Shown in pieces: positions 1 through 14,569 of a stretch of 64,000 bases of DNA (the first letter of the stretch is position 1; every line of letters begins with the position of its first letter). Where the stretch lies: positions 296,014 to 360,013 of the forward strand of contig JACEEZ010004901.1 in assembly GCA_016584305.1 (NCBI GenBank), read 5' to 3'. The translations under genes were made by a program, and so were the position numbers. The notes under the pieces are model-generated. The model did not search any database and was not told the origin of the DNA. It saw nothing but the letters and a program-made list of their open reading frames with translations. Source of the DNA: Chionoecetes opilio (lineage: Eukaryota > Arthropoda > Malacostraca > Decapoda > Majidae).

Positions 1-504
1 AAGACGACACTGGATCAGAACATTGTAGTTATGGGACTAATTGCCATCCTGCACTGTCCTGCAGTGGTGGCGGCACTGCTCATGTCCCTTTTAGGTGGCA
101 TCAAAAAGTTTTTGTCCCTATTTCAGTGAGTGTTTTTTTTTTTTTTACTGAGATCTATTGTTTTACTGTGGCTATAGGTATAGTTTGTTGAAATATTTTA
201 AAACATGCTGATCATCATCATCATCTTCATCATCTTTGAGAAGTAGGTTGTCCTGCAGCAAGGTTATGTGCAGAGCGTCTGTTAAGTCCTGTGCCATAGC
301 TATTATTTATCACGACCTCATCTCCCATCTTTTTTTTGTCTATTCCCTGGCATTTTGCTTTTGTCTTCAAAAATTTCAGTGTGTTTTACCCTGTCATTTT
401 CATTCACACTCCCTATGGCTCAAGCATTGCAACACACTTGCCCCTATCACTTCTTTGATGCATTCAACCTCTTAGCTTCCTTGACTCCACACTTGTAGGT
501 GTAT
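1..504. other. AT-rich background, no gene seen
   Basis: No coding signature is visible. Only short poly-T and ATC runs are present. The open frame at 236-475 has no recognisable domain and no clear coding bias. Confidence 0.5.
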
Positions 505-637
505 CTTACATAGCAGCATTATAGGTCTTATCACTTTTATCTTACATAGCAGCATTATAGGTCTTATCACTTTTATCTTACATAGCAGCATTATAGGTCT
601 TATCACTTTTATCTTACATAGCAGCATTATAGGTCTT
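505..637. repeat. 36-bp minisatellite, about 3.7 copies
   Basis: A 36-bp unit beginning CTTACATAGCAGCATTATAG starts at 505, 541, 577 and 613, and the last copy is partial. Copies are identical by eye until the array breaks off near 637, so it is young or recently homogenised. Confidence 0.9.
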
Positions 638-1622
638 TCTCACTGTGTTCTTTTCAACACATTTCACCTCATTGACATTATCTTTTAAAGCCTAGTTTTA
701 CTGCCATAAAATGTTATGTTTCTTACATATGAAGGTACGTCTCACATGTGAAGCATATATCAATCATTGCAAGTTAGCATTTAGTCACCTAAATCTGGTG
801 CATTGTTTCTTACTAGAATCTGCCTTGTTGGGTAGTTGTAACAAATAACAGCTTTACAATTTCATTCACAAAAAGCCTTCATTCTCACAGCTAAGTTGTT
901 CCTTTTTTAGATTTTTGCAACATCAAAATCCTTTTTATATGTACTATACTTTCATTATAACACCACACACATTGTCTTGAAGTTTGCTCATTGAAACTTT
1001 CATTCATGTCACATTACACCTCCTTACCCATTTTTTGTTATATCCATTCTCTTCACATACACTCAGAATTGGCTTCCCTTGCTCAAATGTATACAATTCA
1101 TGTTACACATCTTTAGCATTCAATAAGGTCTGCATATGTATATTCATGTTATTCCCATCGTTCTTACTTTGATTTGTTTTTATCTATAAATAGTGCAGTG
1201 TCTCGTGCAAAAGTGCTAGATATCAAACAGCTTTTCCAGCGCTCAAATAGGGGGTATTTTTGTAGTCATTACCCATTGCCAGAACACCCACTGAGAGATC
1301 TCTTAAATTGGGAAGTTCTTTGGGTATTCAGCAGCATTAATTACATGATAATCGTACAAAGCTGTGCAGCAGCTCTCAAGTGAATGAAGTAATTTCTTCT
1401 ATAGACTCAATTTTAGGATACATATTTTGTCAATGTACTGTAAAACCTCCATCCATTTGTAGATTGCTTTTGCACAATCTAAATCATACCAATTATAAAA
1501 TCATGAATAAATCAAAGTGGATGCCCAAGTTATTCGTCAAGGGTGTACTTAGGAGCAAATATAAAAGACCTGTACGTACTTAATATTTCAATAAATATAA
1601 TCATATAAGATAAAAATTGTGT
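638..1622. other. AT-rich background, possible solo transposon end
   Basis: No gene is recognised. At 1436-1452 the string TACTGTAAAACCTCCAT matches the terminal inverted repeat of the pogo-like element at 4182-5220. It may be a solo end of that family, or chance. The short open frames at 984-1583 look non-coding. Confidence 0.4.
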
Positions 1623-1738
1623 ATCAGTACCTGGTCGGAATTGAACCCGAGTCGGTGTGTCTCGGCTACCTCTAATCACCGTACAGCGAGGCAGCCGAGA
1701 TGCCCCGACTCGGGTTCAATTCCGACCAGGTACTGATG
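1623..1738. repeat. tRNA-like fold-back (inverted repeat)
   Basis: Two arms of about 48 bases (about 1624-1671 and 1690-1737) are near-perfect reverse complements around a short loop. Each arm contains a tRNA T-arm/B-box-like core, GGGTTCAATTCC on the plus strand at 1712-1723 and its reverse complement at 1637-1648, so the two point towards each other. A tRNA has only one T-arm, so this is not a tRNA gene. The same architecture recurs at 45490-45649 with different sequence. It is probably a tRNA-derived fold-back repeat. Confidence 0.7.
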
Positions 1739-2827
1739 CACATTTCAATAAAGGAAAATAATTAAATAACAAGTTTGAGAATTGCAAAGAATAGTCATGT
1801 GATTGAGAGAAGGGCTGACAGGGGTTGTTCAGGTGGCGTGCTTCAGATTTGCTTTTCAAATTATTTGTTATGTTTATACGAAGCAAAGTTTTCTGGTAAA
1901 GAGTGTTTGCATGTTTTGTATTACTATACATCTATATATTTTTCTTTTCACTGACTTGCCCTTTCCTTCACATGTGAGGTAACATTCAATGAAAATACAA
2001 AAACATGAATGATTAAAGTGTAGTAACAAAAAGAAGATATAACACAGGTTTTGTAGGAATACAAATTTCCTTAGAGAGAGGGTCCCAGCCTTCTGCTCTT
2101 ATAGTGTTTTATGACATACAGGAATGCAGACATGTATTCTAAATCTCTGCCTCAGTAGACTGGGACCCAATTCTTCTTACTTAATGTTTGATAACCAAAG
2201 AAGCATAAATTCATAAGATGAAACAAACAAGCATAAATTTATAAGATACCTGAGATTTAGTTGTTGCTGTTAGCAATACAGTCCCATGCGTATATAAAAA
2301 AGTTAAATATAGTTGTTGAACCTAAAGACCTGGTGACAATTTTGATGCACTTGCAATAGCAGTTTTCAGTTAGAGATGGGTGTAGGTAGTGAATAGGAGT
2401 GGAGGCCTGTGGTGAAATAGAATTTTTTTATACAGATATGAGACTTTCCTACTGTATTCAATCGTTTAACCATATCCATCTTACGCTAGAGTCACTCTGC
2501 CCACGCTTCTCAATCCCACGATTCCGCGTCCCATTGTACTACCCAAGGATTACCCACATTCTCATTTCAAGATCAGCCCCGTGCATCCCCTGAGTGTGCA
2601 CCCTCCTCTTGTGACCTTTGAGGCTATGCAATGCTTTGTAGGTCATCGTATTTCGTTCCTTTTGCCTGCTTGATTAACAATCTTGTGTGTCAATTCCTGC
2701 TTGGCTCACCTATAACACTAATGCTTATTGATTTATTGATGGTTTTAATACTAATTCATACCTGCTTTTGTGTCCTTTTCTCCCAGCACTGTGTTAGCAT
2801 ACATTTGTGAAGTTTACAATTTTCTTT
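1739..2827. other. background, weak inverted repeat only
   Basis: Nothing convincing is seen. A short imperfect inverted repeat (GGGTCCCAG near 2081 and CTGGGACCC near 2160) may be a decayed small MITE. No coding similarity is recognised. Confidence 0.35.
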
Positions 2828-3008
2828 GTTTCCTGTTTATACGGTCCCAATACAGTACACAGTGCCTCGTCTTCTTCCTCTAATCCCCTGTCCCACTATT
2901 CTTACTAATCTTGACCTAGGACTGTCACTTCTAAGAATATTGACCTTTCCCTATGGCTCCTTCAGTTGTTACATTCCACAATTACATGACCTTAGGTTTC
3001 TTTCATGA
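2828..3008 (-). pseudogene. diverged LINE C-terminal fragment
   Basis: This stretch aligns by eye with 38203-38385, which encodes the C-terminal part of the minus-strand LINE protein at 38130-39218. Shared blocks include the GTACACAG segment, the CCTGTCCCAC segment, CCTAGGACTGT and TTCCACAAT.ACATG. Roughly one base in four or five differs and there are indels, so it is an old, broken copy. It shows that this LINE family has at least one second member in the window. The plus-strand open frame across it is antisense. Confidence 0.7.
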
Positions 3009-3414
3009 AGAATATTTAGAATAAAATTAAAAACATTACCCATTAAGGGTGAGCAATTCTATTTTGCGACTGTGTGGGAAAATATGGTATCTAGGAATAA
3101 GCCTAAACATGCGTAGATCGATGAAAATACGAAGGTAAGAGATGTTACTTATGAAGGAACGGCTCATGAAGCAATTGTTTTGGAATGCACAAACATGATG
3201 TGCCTCGCTGGGAAATAAGCGACCTGCCATGTCCATCCATCATCACTATAATTACTGACCGGCAAACTTGGGTGTAGATTAGGGCAGAAAATAGCTGGAC
3301 GTTACCTTATGACGCCCGCCTCCTCACTGTCACACGTAATGGTGCCCTCCCAATACGGGTTATGTACAACCTCATCAAATGTTCTTAGCTTTGTGTTTTG
3401 TGCTATTACTATTA
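3009..3414. other. background, no gene seen
   Basis: Two short minus-strand open frames (3036-3236 and 3302-3490) have no recognisable domain, and the second runs into the MITE at 3419. Confidence 0.35.
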
Positions 3415-3418
3415 TTAA

Positions 3419-3619
3419 CCCTTGACACCCAGAACGTAATTTCCATTGTAATTTGGTTATCTTTAGACGATTTTTAGTGAATCTAAGCAATATTTTATAG
3501 ATATGACCTGTTTAGTATCCTTGTCCACTAACTAATTTGCTATATTCAGTTAGTTTCCGTAATTTTATGGCTAACAACATGATTTTTTATAGCAAAGGAA
3601 AGATCTGGGCGTGAAGGGG
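3419..3619. mobile_element. piggyBac-like MITE, 201 bp, TTAA-flanked
   Basis: The element is bounded by TTAA on both sides (3415-3418 and 3620-3623), the target duplication of the piggyBac superfamily. Its ends are inverted repeats: CCCTTGACACCCAG on the left, and the reverse complement of CTGGGCGTGAAGGGG on the right. There is no coding capacity, so it would need a transposase in trans. Ends beginning CCC next to TTAA are typical of piggyBac. A second TTAA element at 6897-7660 has related ends. Confidence 0.75.
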
Positions 3620-3623
3620 TTAA

Positions 3624-4181
3624 TGATGATGACATTTTCCTCATCCTAGCAGCTTGACTATGAATTACTGGCTGGCAGGGTGAAGGTAAACAGTCCCTGG
3701 GCAAAGGCTCCAGTACCTATTTCTATTTTAATTTTTCCCATTGCTTTGATACTTGGCATCCCATGGTTTCACATCCCAAGGTAATATTTCATTACAATTT
3801 AACCTTGGGATGCCAGACTACTGTGTGATATTTGTCTAGTACGGGGATTTACATATGAGATGGTTTACAGTACCTAGGCTGATAATGCAAGTCATTGACA
3901 ACATACTGATCATCTTATTTCACATTGTGGTTTGAGAAAAAGGTTAACATTGCTGATTATGGGCTGAAAGAATGACATGGGTGAATTTTGAGTGAATTGA
4001 AGGACAGGGATGATTAAAAAAGCGGGTTTTTACCATGGTCGTCTAAATAACAAAAAACTTTCACAACTAAACACATTGTGTGAGTTAAACACTTAAGCAA
4101 CTTTGTGTCAGCTTTCCAGAACAAAACAAATGTAGAACTTGAGTAACCACCGTACACAATACTTTTTACTGAGAATCTTGG
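3624..4181. other. background with a short hairpin
   Basis: An imperfect hairpin (GGCATCCCATGG...CCTTGGGATGCC) lies at about 3757-3818. No coding sequence is recognised. Confidence 0.4.
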
Positions 4182-5220
4182 TACTGTAAAACCTCCATAA
4201 GGCGGAATACGTTAAGTCAGAATTACGGATAAGTAATGGCTAGCAAATATTCATACAAAAAATCACCTAAAAAGTTTTTTGTTAAAAAAAAAAGAAGTTT
4301 TTAAAGTGTTTATAGGTGTTTGTGTGACTTGGTATCCAGCCTCGCTATGCTTGGTCCTGCACCCAAGGCTTCTAAGGGCAGGAAGGGCATGAAAGTTAAG
4401 ACTTAACCTGCAAGATTAGTTGTGACTCCTTGCCAGGATTGATGAAGGGTCCTCCATGGAGGTGGTTTGTGCTAAGTTTGATATCAAATCCAGTACAGCA
4501 GATCTCTGGCTCAAGATTCTCCCAGATTTTTGCCTAGGTTTTTGCCGGCAGTACAGAAAAAAGGTTGGGAACCACTCTGCTAGACAGTCGCATCACTCCA
4601 TCGCGTTCAGAAAATATTTATATATATCCACATAGCTCACCTATTTATTACACAAGATATGAACATTTGGTTTACATCATTGGATTAAGCAGTCACTGTA
4701 CAATGTACATCTATAACACACTTTTCAAAACTCAGTAGGGTGAAAAACTAAGTAGGCTAATTACGATGAGTATAAATCAGAGAATAAAATGGTAAGGTTT
4801 ATAACACTTTTTACATAATTGATATTTACAGCAATTCTGGAATCAAGTGTAGAATAAAACATGTGTTCTCGTACATAAACTTCTCCTTAATACGATGGTA
4901 CGTTTAGTTTTTCACATAAAAAGCGATATAGAAGAGAAAAGGAAGGATATGTTTGAATAGGTGAGCTGTGTGGAGATATATAGATATTTTCTGAATGCGG
5001 TGGAGTGATGAGAGTGTCTAGCAGGCTTACCAACCCTTCCGTGCTGGACCGGAGGATGAGAGCCAATTTTCTCAAATGACTGGACTAGAGCGAGTGGATT
5101 TCTTGTATTTTATTTTGCAATTATTGCATTGAAGGGGTGGATTTCTTATAAACCGTAATATTCCATTAGTGGGAAAGGGCTGGAGCCCCTACTGTTCCGA
5201 CTTAAGGAGGTTTTACTGTA
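4182..5220. mobile_element. pogo/Tigger-like element, non-coding, 1.04 kb
   Basis: Terminal inverted repeats read TACTGTAAAACCTCCATAAG on the left and CTTAAGGAGGTTTTACTGTA on the right. TA at both extremes is consistent with a Tc1/mariner-pogo target site. No transposase frame survives inside. A separate inverted-repeat unit (4561-5045) is nested within it. The TIR style (a gradient of short pyrimidine-rich words after TA-CTGTA) is like Tigger-derived MITEs. Subfamily is not assigned. Confidence 0.7.
4561..5045. mobile_element. nested long-inverted-repeat element
   Basis: Two arms of roughly 90-110 bases are reverse complements. The left begins near AAGGTTGGGAACCACTCTGC, and the right ends near GTCTAGCAGGCTTACCAACC. 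They share a TATATA-containing segment next to GAAAATAT and an AGCTCACCTA segment. The middle (about 4670-4940) is AT-rich without open frames. GTGGTTCCCAACC, read from the other strand, resembles hAT termini, so a hAT-derived MITE is possible. The exact ends and any target duplication are not clear. Confidence 0.6.
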
Positions 5221-6892
5221 CATTGATATTATAAAGTGACATTTATAACAAAAATGCTTACTGTGAGCAAAGAATTTCAGTTGATTTATAAGCATTTAGG
5301 CAGATTGTGTTTATGTAGTGGACACTTGTATCTTTGTGTGACAAACTCCTTGTTAATCTAATATTGTAATTGTAAAATTCCATTCCAATTATTTACATAG
5401 TAGAATGCATTAATCCCGTACTACCTATTACATGCTGTAACCTTTTTCTTGCTTACTGAATTGCTTTCACTTGAGTAAGCTTTTTATAACAATTGAAACA
5501 GCAACATTCTATCTTAGCCTGATACTGTTTCATACAGAAGATTAAAGAATAAGCTCTAGAAAATACAGGTATTAGGGGCTGTATTTGTACTTTTGACACA
5601 AACAACTGACTAATGATTGATTTTGAAACAATGCATCCCATGGCTACAAGAGTGGTATGATCTGCCCTTAGTTTGCCAAGGTTTTTAGAACTTGATGTGA
5701 ATGTATCTTTGGCTATCAGGTTATGTATGAATAGTTTGAATGAACTATTATATTTTCACTCTTATCTCTTAACTTTGCTCTGTATCTTGCTCAAGTAATT
5801 ATCAAAGAAGTTTCACTAGCACAGAAAAAAGCTTTCTCTAAGCAATACATTGAACGGTGTTTAATGGTGTTTTCAACCAATTTATTTTGCCTTCTCTACG
5901 CTCTCATCTAGTCATGTCAAAAGAATATATATGATTGCATATGTTTTTAGATATTAAGGAATTGCTTTTAATTCAGTTAGTATTGGAAATATTCTGCTTT
6001 CCCAATGTATAGTTGGTCCTGTAGTGACCACTAAGGCTTCCACAGTTTTAGTCATTATCTCTTTGCATGTGATAGAGGCATTGTGAGCTGGAGATACTGT
6101 GGAAATTGGCACAGGTCTATTGTAAATACATTTATGTATTGTAAGCCAAGTACTGGATGATGTGTTGTAAGTGCTGGTCATCACTTCAGTATATAATGGC
6201 TATGAGTTACACAGTCAGTCTGTGCCTCCCTGTGGCAATGCAGCAGCTGAAGTGTGCTGAAGTGGCCGCCCAGCACCTTGGTGTAGCATGGCTTGATGCC
6301 CTGCAGAGGGACAGTGTTGGTGTTCGTTGTCCCTGGTGCCAGGTTGTCCAAGCAACAAAAGTCAGCCACATTAAGATAAGATATTTGGCACTAAACACTA
6401 TAGTTCTTCTCTGGATTTTGTATTATTATCAATATTATTCATTTGTTTATTTTTCATGCGTGAGGCCTTCTTCCAAGCCTGTCGGGTGGCACACACACGG
6501 AACAGTTCACTCACAGAGAACACTTGAACACAACTTGCAACATGGCCATCCTAAACATATACTTCCATGTCAACAGATAAAAAATTGAAAGTTATTAATG
6601 CTAGCAAAAAATAGCTACATTTTGCAAAAAAAAAAAAGATTTTACAAAAAATGCTAAAACTTTTCAATAGAAAATATACATCAGAGTATAGATTTTATAT
6701 AAAATATGATTTACGTTTACAAATCTCAGCAATATATTTCACACATATCTCTTTTTTTTTCACTTTCATCTTATTGCATTTTTTTTATTTATCAGATTTT
6801 TTTTCTAAGCCGTGTTATTCATATTACTACATATTTATAATATATACAGTTGAGTTATGCTACAACAAACTATTTGTTTCAGAACCTTGTTC
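5221..6892. other. background, no gene established
   Basis: No domain is recognised. The longest plus frame (6157-6588, 143 codons) and two antisense frames over 5954-6398 overlap one another and show no family hallmark. Poly-T and AT-rich sequence fill the rest. A host exon cannot be excluded but cannot be supported. Confidence 0.35.
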
Positions 6893-6896
6893 TTAA

Positions 6897-7660
6897 CCCT
6901 TTCACGCACGAAAAGTTTAATAAGTTTCTCTTTCCACTGCGACATCCGTCTGGGGCTCCCTAAGGGGTCCCGCGGAATGGCCTGACTGTGCGGCGAATTT
7001 TTTTTTTATGTTATCAATTTCACCCACGAAGATTTTTTTTTCCTGGTATTATTATATATCGTTGGTTTTGCAAGAGATTATTCTGCCTTATGAAAGAAAA
7101 AAATAACAAGAAATGCAAATAAATAGCGGAGTTTACCGACTCCGAAAAAAACATTGAGTAAAGAGAAATAAGAAATACTTACATTCACCACTTCGTAGCT
7201 CGAAACTTCCTGAGTCGACTTTTTATGGTTTATATGCCAATAATAGCGGGTTTTTATGAGGATTCCAACGCTACCATTAGAATTTTCATATGGCCAGTAG
7301 TTCTTGAGAAAATGGAGGAAAACTGAAACACATGTTGGAAGACGGATTAGGCTACAAGTATGGCTTACCCGGCTCGGGACACGTTTTAAAGGGACGACAG
7401 TCCGCGCTGACAGGCTGCCTGCTGAGAGGAAACTGAGACACAGGCCCTTATCATTTCAAATCCACCCTCATGAGAGAGTTGACAATTAGTTTATTTTATA
7501 GGTCTAGCTTGGATCTTTGACGCAGAACATTTTGACACGATTCTGATAAATACTTGATTTTTTGGCAAATTTCCACAAGTTTTTTGACGCGATTCGCGTC
7601 AAAAGCTCGGATGTAGACAATTCCGTTTTGACGCGAATCGCGTCACGGTGCGTAAGAGGG
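6897..7660. mobile_element. piggyBac-like MITE, 764 bp, TTAA-flanked
   Basis: TTAA lies immediately outside both ends (6893-6896 and 7661-7664). The terminal inverted repeats are CCCTTTCACGCACGA on the left and the reverse complement of TCACGGTGCGTAAGAGGG on the right. No transposase remains. Near the right end are two palindromic words built on GACGCGAWTCGCGTC (about 7579-7596 and 7629-7644), which are candidate subterminal binding sites. The CCC start next to TTAA matches piggyBac practice and the shorter element at 3419. Confidence 0.75.
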
Positions 7661-7687
7661 TTAATAGCATTAATTCTTTCTAGCATA

Positions 7688-7800
7688 CAGTGGTACCTTG
7701 ACTTACGAGTGCCCCAACTTACGAGTTTTCCGAGTTACGAGCAGTCGCTCGGTCTATTTTTTTTTTTTTTGTGTTGCGAGCCAAAATCCGAGATACGAGC

Positions 7801-7842
<42 letters not shown>

Positions 7843-8206
7843 CCCGCGTCTCACTCGTTCACTTCACGTGGTTACCTCGCCGTGGAAGCATCTCTATTGT
7901 GTTGTGCTCACACAGGGGAATGCAAATGGCGGAGGGTGAGTGCAGTACGTTTAGCGGCAGTTCCACCCACAGCTGTTTCCAACAGCTGATACAGAGAGTG
8001 TAAACACTGGCGAATGCAAATGGTGGAGGATGAGTGCAGTCCAGTCATATAGGTACAGTAAAAAAATTGGGGTGTTTTTTTGGGGCTGGAACGGATTAAT
8101 GGTATTTCAATTAATTGCAATGGGGAAAATTGATTTGATATACGAGCAAATTGAGTTACGAGCTCGATCAATGAACGAATTAAACTCGTAAGTCAAGGTA
8201 CCACTG
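7688..8206. mobile_element. Tigger-like MITE, 519 bp
   Basis: The ends CAGTGGTACCTTGACTTACG and CGTAAGTCAAGGTACCACTG are perfect inverted repeats flanked by TA (7686-7687 and 8207-8208), the Tc1/mariner-type target. Further inside, ACTTACGAG/GAGTTACGAG words repeat several times on both sides. A long T tract (about 7804-7840) lies inside and generates spurious polyphenylalanine frames. No transposase is encoded. The CAGTGGTACCTYGACTTACGA start is of the style known from Tigger-derived MITEs. Confidence 0.85.
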
Positions 8207-8208
8207 TA

Positions 8209-8889
8209 TATTGAAGTACATCATTTTATATTGAGGGGTAATTCGATCCAAGGCCCACAACCAAAACCAAATTTGTTCCCAACACAATAATGTTGACACT
8301 AAGATATAATATAGAACTATAGATATAAATGTAAACATAATTTGAAATTACATTATTTATTGATTGAGTACCTAATACCTTTACCTTTACCTGTTGGTAA
8401 GGAATAAGAAAATGGTAAAAAGATTAGCAACTCCCCAAAAAAGTTTGACATGCATGTAGGAAAGGAGTGAGTAGGGCGGAATTATAAAAAGGTGGAAGAA
8501 GTAGATGTGGGAATGTGGGAAAATATATCAAAATTAAGTTGTGCAGACCCACCGTATTGAGGGCCTTATTTCCATAACAGCATAAGCGCCACTGGACAAG
8601 TTTTGAGAAAAACGGTCAATTTTTTTTGTCTTTTACTCCTCAACTAATAAGCTTACAAAGGCCGGGTTTGTTTTTGACAGCCTTGGCCTTTAGAATTTTT
8701 TCTCTCTTGAAATTATCACTTTTGTTGTGCCAGAAAAATAACCATAAAAAAAAATCCCCCCATTTCCCACCCACCTGTTTAAAATTTTTTTTTTTTTAAC
8801 CTTCTTTACATTACTGTCATATTTTCCACATTAAACATGAAAATCACTGTAAATCAAATAACATCACAATGTGAGATAGCAGTCTCAGC
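8209..8889. other. background, no gene seen
   Basis: AT-rich sequence with several poly-T and poly-A tracts and no recognised coding sequence. Confidence 0.4.
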
Positions 8890-9740
8890 ATGCCAGCTCT
8901 GATTGAGTACAGATGTCATAATGCATCACACATCGCCAGTCTCGCCACTGCCAGTGTACGTGCCTCACTGCCATAATAGTGCTATTTCATTAAACGCCAA
9001 AAACATGGCATTTTCGTCAAGAAAAGACTATAAACAGCGTTCTGATGATAAACGGTGCCACGTAGAGTTGGATTCTCGCTCACAAAGGCGTATACCAAAA
9101 CGACGACGGCTCCTACTAGTCGAGGATACTGATAGTGACACACCGCAACCCTTAGATTGTCGTGAAGATAGTGTATTAATGACAGTGATGCTGCGGTCAG
9201 ATCTCTAAAACAATGATGGAAATGAGAATGAAGATGACGGTGATGATCATTCACAAAATGCTCAAGATTTTATGGAAGACTGGCCGGGGGTGACAGAACA
9301 ACACACCGATTATCGTGAAGACAGTAATTTGTTTACTGATAATGACAGTGTTGCTACACCGTCAGATCTGGGAAACTGATGGAAATGAGAATGAAGATGA
9401 CGGTGATGAGCACTATACTCAAGATTTTCTGGGGGACACTGATGACAAAGAAAATGAAGAGGTGCCAGACAACACTAATATGTCTGATAGTGATGAAGAA
9501 GAGACTGAAATTTACTGCATGTACTGTGGTGCTCCTAAAAGTTATTATGGAGCTAAAATGGCAACATACACTGAGGCAGACGGATGATTTGAGTGTTAAT
9601 TGGAGGGCAGGAAGGGTGAAAGTAACAGTGATGAAGGTGACCAAAACTGAGTGCCCCGATTATGTTTGCATGCTTGGCTCACAACCGAGAGATCCAGGAG
9701 ATCCAAGAAAACGCTGGTTCGGTTCCCCGGCCGGGTGTTG
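8890..9740 (+). pseudogene. broken acidic open frames, possible transposase N-terminus
   Basis: Frames at 8903-9208 and 9315-9587, plus the stretch between them, encode a basic patch (RIPKRRRLL) followed by acidic segments (VEDTDSDTPQ, DNTNMSDSDEEETE). A block of about 130 bases occurs twice (roughly 9140-9273 and 9298-9428), sharing GAAATGAGAATGAAGATGAC, so this is an internal tandem duplication. The second half ends with a CMYCGAP-like cysteine pair. A basic patch followed by acidic Asp/Ser/Glu stretches is common at the N-terminus of piggyBac-type and other domesticated transposases, but no catalytic motif is present and identity is not established. Frames are interrupted. Confidence 0.35.
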
Positions 9741-10404
9741 ACAATTTGTGGCAGTCCTTTTCATGTTATAGCAGCCCATGAACACCGGTAGGTAATAGGG
9801 ACTCACACGTCATACACACGTCAGACACCATGGCCTTGCTCAAGTGGAACAGTAGATACCGTAGTTGCTTTGTCTGTGAAAATCCTGAGAGACTTGAGCA
9901 GGCCACAGACGTAAGACCTGCTGGACTGCAAGCAAGGATACTATTTACTAGGCTGGTGGGCAGTGTGTGTTAGTATGTATGTGTGTGTACCTCTGCTGTG
10001 AAAGACCAGAAATTGTCAATGCCACACCATGTGAGGTAGTAAATAGGTATAAGGTATAAAAAAAGAAAGGAAATGTATATCAGTAAAATATTTATAATTG
10101 GAGGACAAAGTCAGAAATCCTGAAGCTGTGGCACCACACAAGTGTAGCTGGGCGTGTTTTTGGCTCGTGACAATGTTTTCCGGATATGATCAGCCATGTG
10201 TCATGAATCATCCTACGTTGGGGTCTCACTGTTTGTTGCCATGCACTGACTGGTGCTCAGTTGTTATATAAGCAGGGCATTGGAAAGCTGCTAATGTCTG
10301 AAGAAGTATACTTTGATTTGATAGAGTGGCAACAAATTTCAAATATTCTATAAGTGATTTGCTGTACTGCTATGTAATTATTGGTATTATTATTATTTTT
10401 TTTT
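9741..10404. other. background, possible decayed tRNA-SINE scrap at the left edge
   Basis: At 9676-9735, GGCTCACAACCGAGAGATCC and GGTTCGGTTCCCCGGCC resemble the anticodon arm and T-arm of the SINE heads at 42425 and 60059, separated by an insertion. Nothing else is recognised. Confidence 0.3.
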
Positions 10405-13594
<3,190 letters not shown>

Positions 13595-14060
13595 TGTCAT
13601 CAATAGACGTTGGGAGACTGCTCTCGCACACTTACGCATAGGCCATACCAACCTCACACACTCCTATCTCATGTCATGCTCCTCCCCAACCCTCTGCACG
13701 CCCTGTCAAGCTCCTCTCACTGTCTTAACATGTCCTAATATCCTGCCCCCATCTTACTCCTGCCCGTTCCAGTTCCTTCCCTCATTTGTCCTCCCTTTCC
13801 CGACCTCCCTGTCTTGCGGACATTCTCCCGGAATCCCCCTCCTTCTCCCTGGAAAATTTAACCTCCTTCCTCCAACAAATCCACATCCTACATCTGATCT
13901 AACCATCCTGCTGTAACATTCCGTTCTTTCCCCTTCCCTCATCGTTTCACTATTATTCTTTAACCCCTCCCCTTTATATGCTTTGCCATAGTGCCATATG
14001 ACCTCTGATGTCTGGCACATTCACCTTTTTAGGCATTATATCAATCAATCAATCAACTCG
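13595..14060 (+). pseudogene. LINE 3' fragment (RNase H tail, jockey/R1-like)
   Basis: The conceptual translation around 13605-13730 reads RRWETALAHLRIGHTNLTH and continues with SYLMSC, LCTPCQ and PLTV. This is the conserved block at the C-terminus of jockey/R1/I-type LINE proteins (LxxLRIGHTxLTHxxL followed by a Cx2C...H/C knuckle). The frame then breaks. The fragment ends in a (ATCA)n tail at about 14038-14058, as expected for a LINE 3' end, which fixes the plus orientation. The 5' part (endonuclease, reverse transcriptase) is missing, so this is a 5'-truncated, mutated copy. Clade assignment is tentative. Confidence 0.65.
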
Positions 14061-14565
14061 TCATCAGCTGCTGTGTGCTGCAAACATCATTATGAAATTA
14101 ACTTTTCAGTGTTGATAGCATGTTTCCTCTGATCCATGCATTTTTGGGACTGCCATACCTGGGCAAGAAAAAATAGGGATATCAGTTTTTCTTCTATATG
14201 TCAGTTATGAAACTGATCTGATAACTTGGGCACACTCATCACCGGGGGTACTGAAAGATTGTTACGGGCATTTTGTTAGTGACGTGTTTGCCAAGTCATG
14301 TGCTTCAGCATCAATCTTTCTTTCTATAGCTTCTTATGTCGCACAGGTGTGCTTGGCGTCAGGATCCCTCGTAAGTACTTGTATGTACCAATTAACAACC
14401 ATAGAATTCAGACGTGCACAACATCATGCACTGGGCACTCACATAATAATACATAAAGTTGATGCAGCGCTATGGGAAGGAACCCTCACAAAATATCACA
14501 TGACAATTCTAAAGGAAATTAACTAATACGTGCGTTGATAGTAAAAGGTAAGGTAAGGTAAAGTG
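14061..14565. other. background, no gene seen
   Basis: No element is recognised. A short GGTAAGGTAAGGTAAAG run near 14548 borders the SINE 3' end. Confidence 0.4.
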
Positions 14566-14569
14566 GGCA

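Noticed and set aside
1707..1726. B-box-like cores at 1712, 26773, 45512, 47936 and 42930 as tRNA genes
   Set aside because: No complete cloverleaf can be drawn. The paired cores belong to fold-backs or decayed SINEs.
6157..6588. 143-codon plus frame
   Set aside because: Overlapping antisense frames of similar length, no recognised domain, and a tail running into AT-rich sequence.
7562..8003. Frames with polyphenylalanine
   Set aside because: They arise from the T tract inside the Tigger-like MITE.
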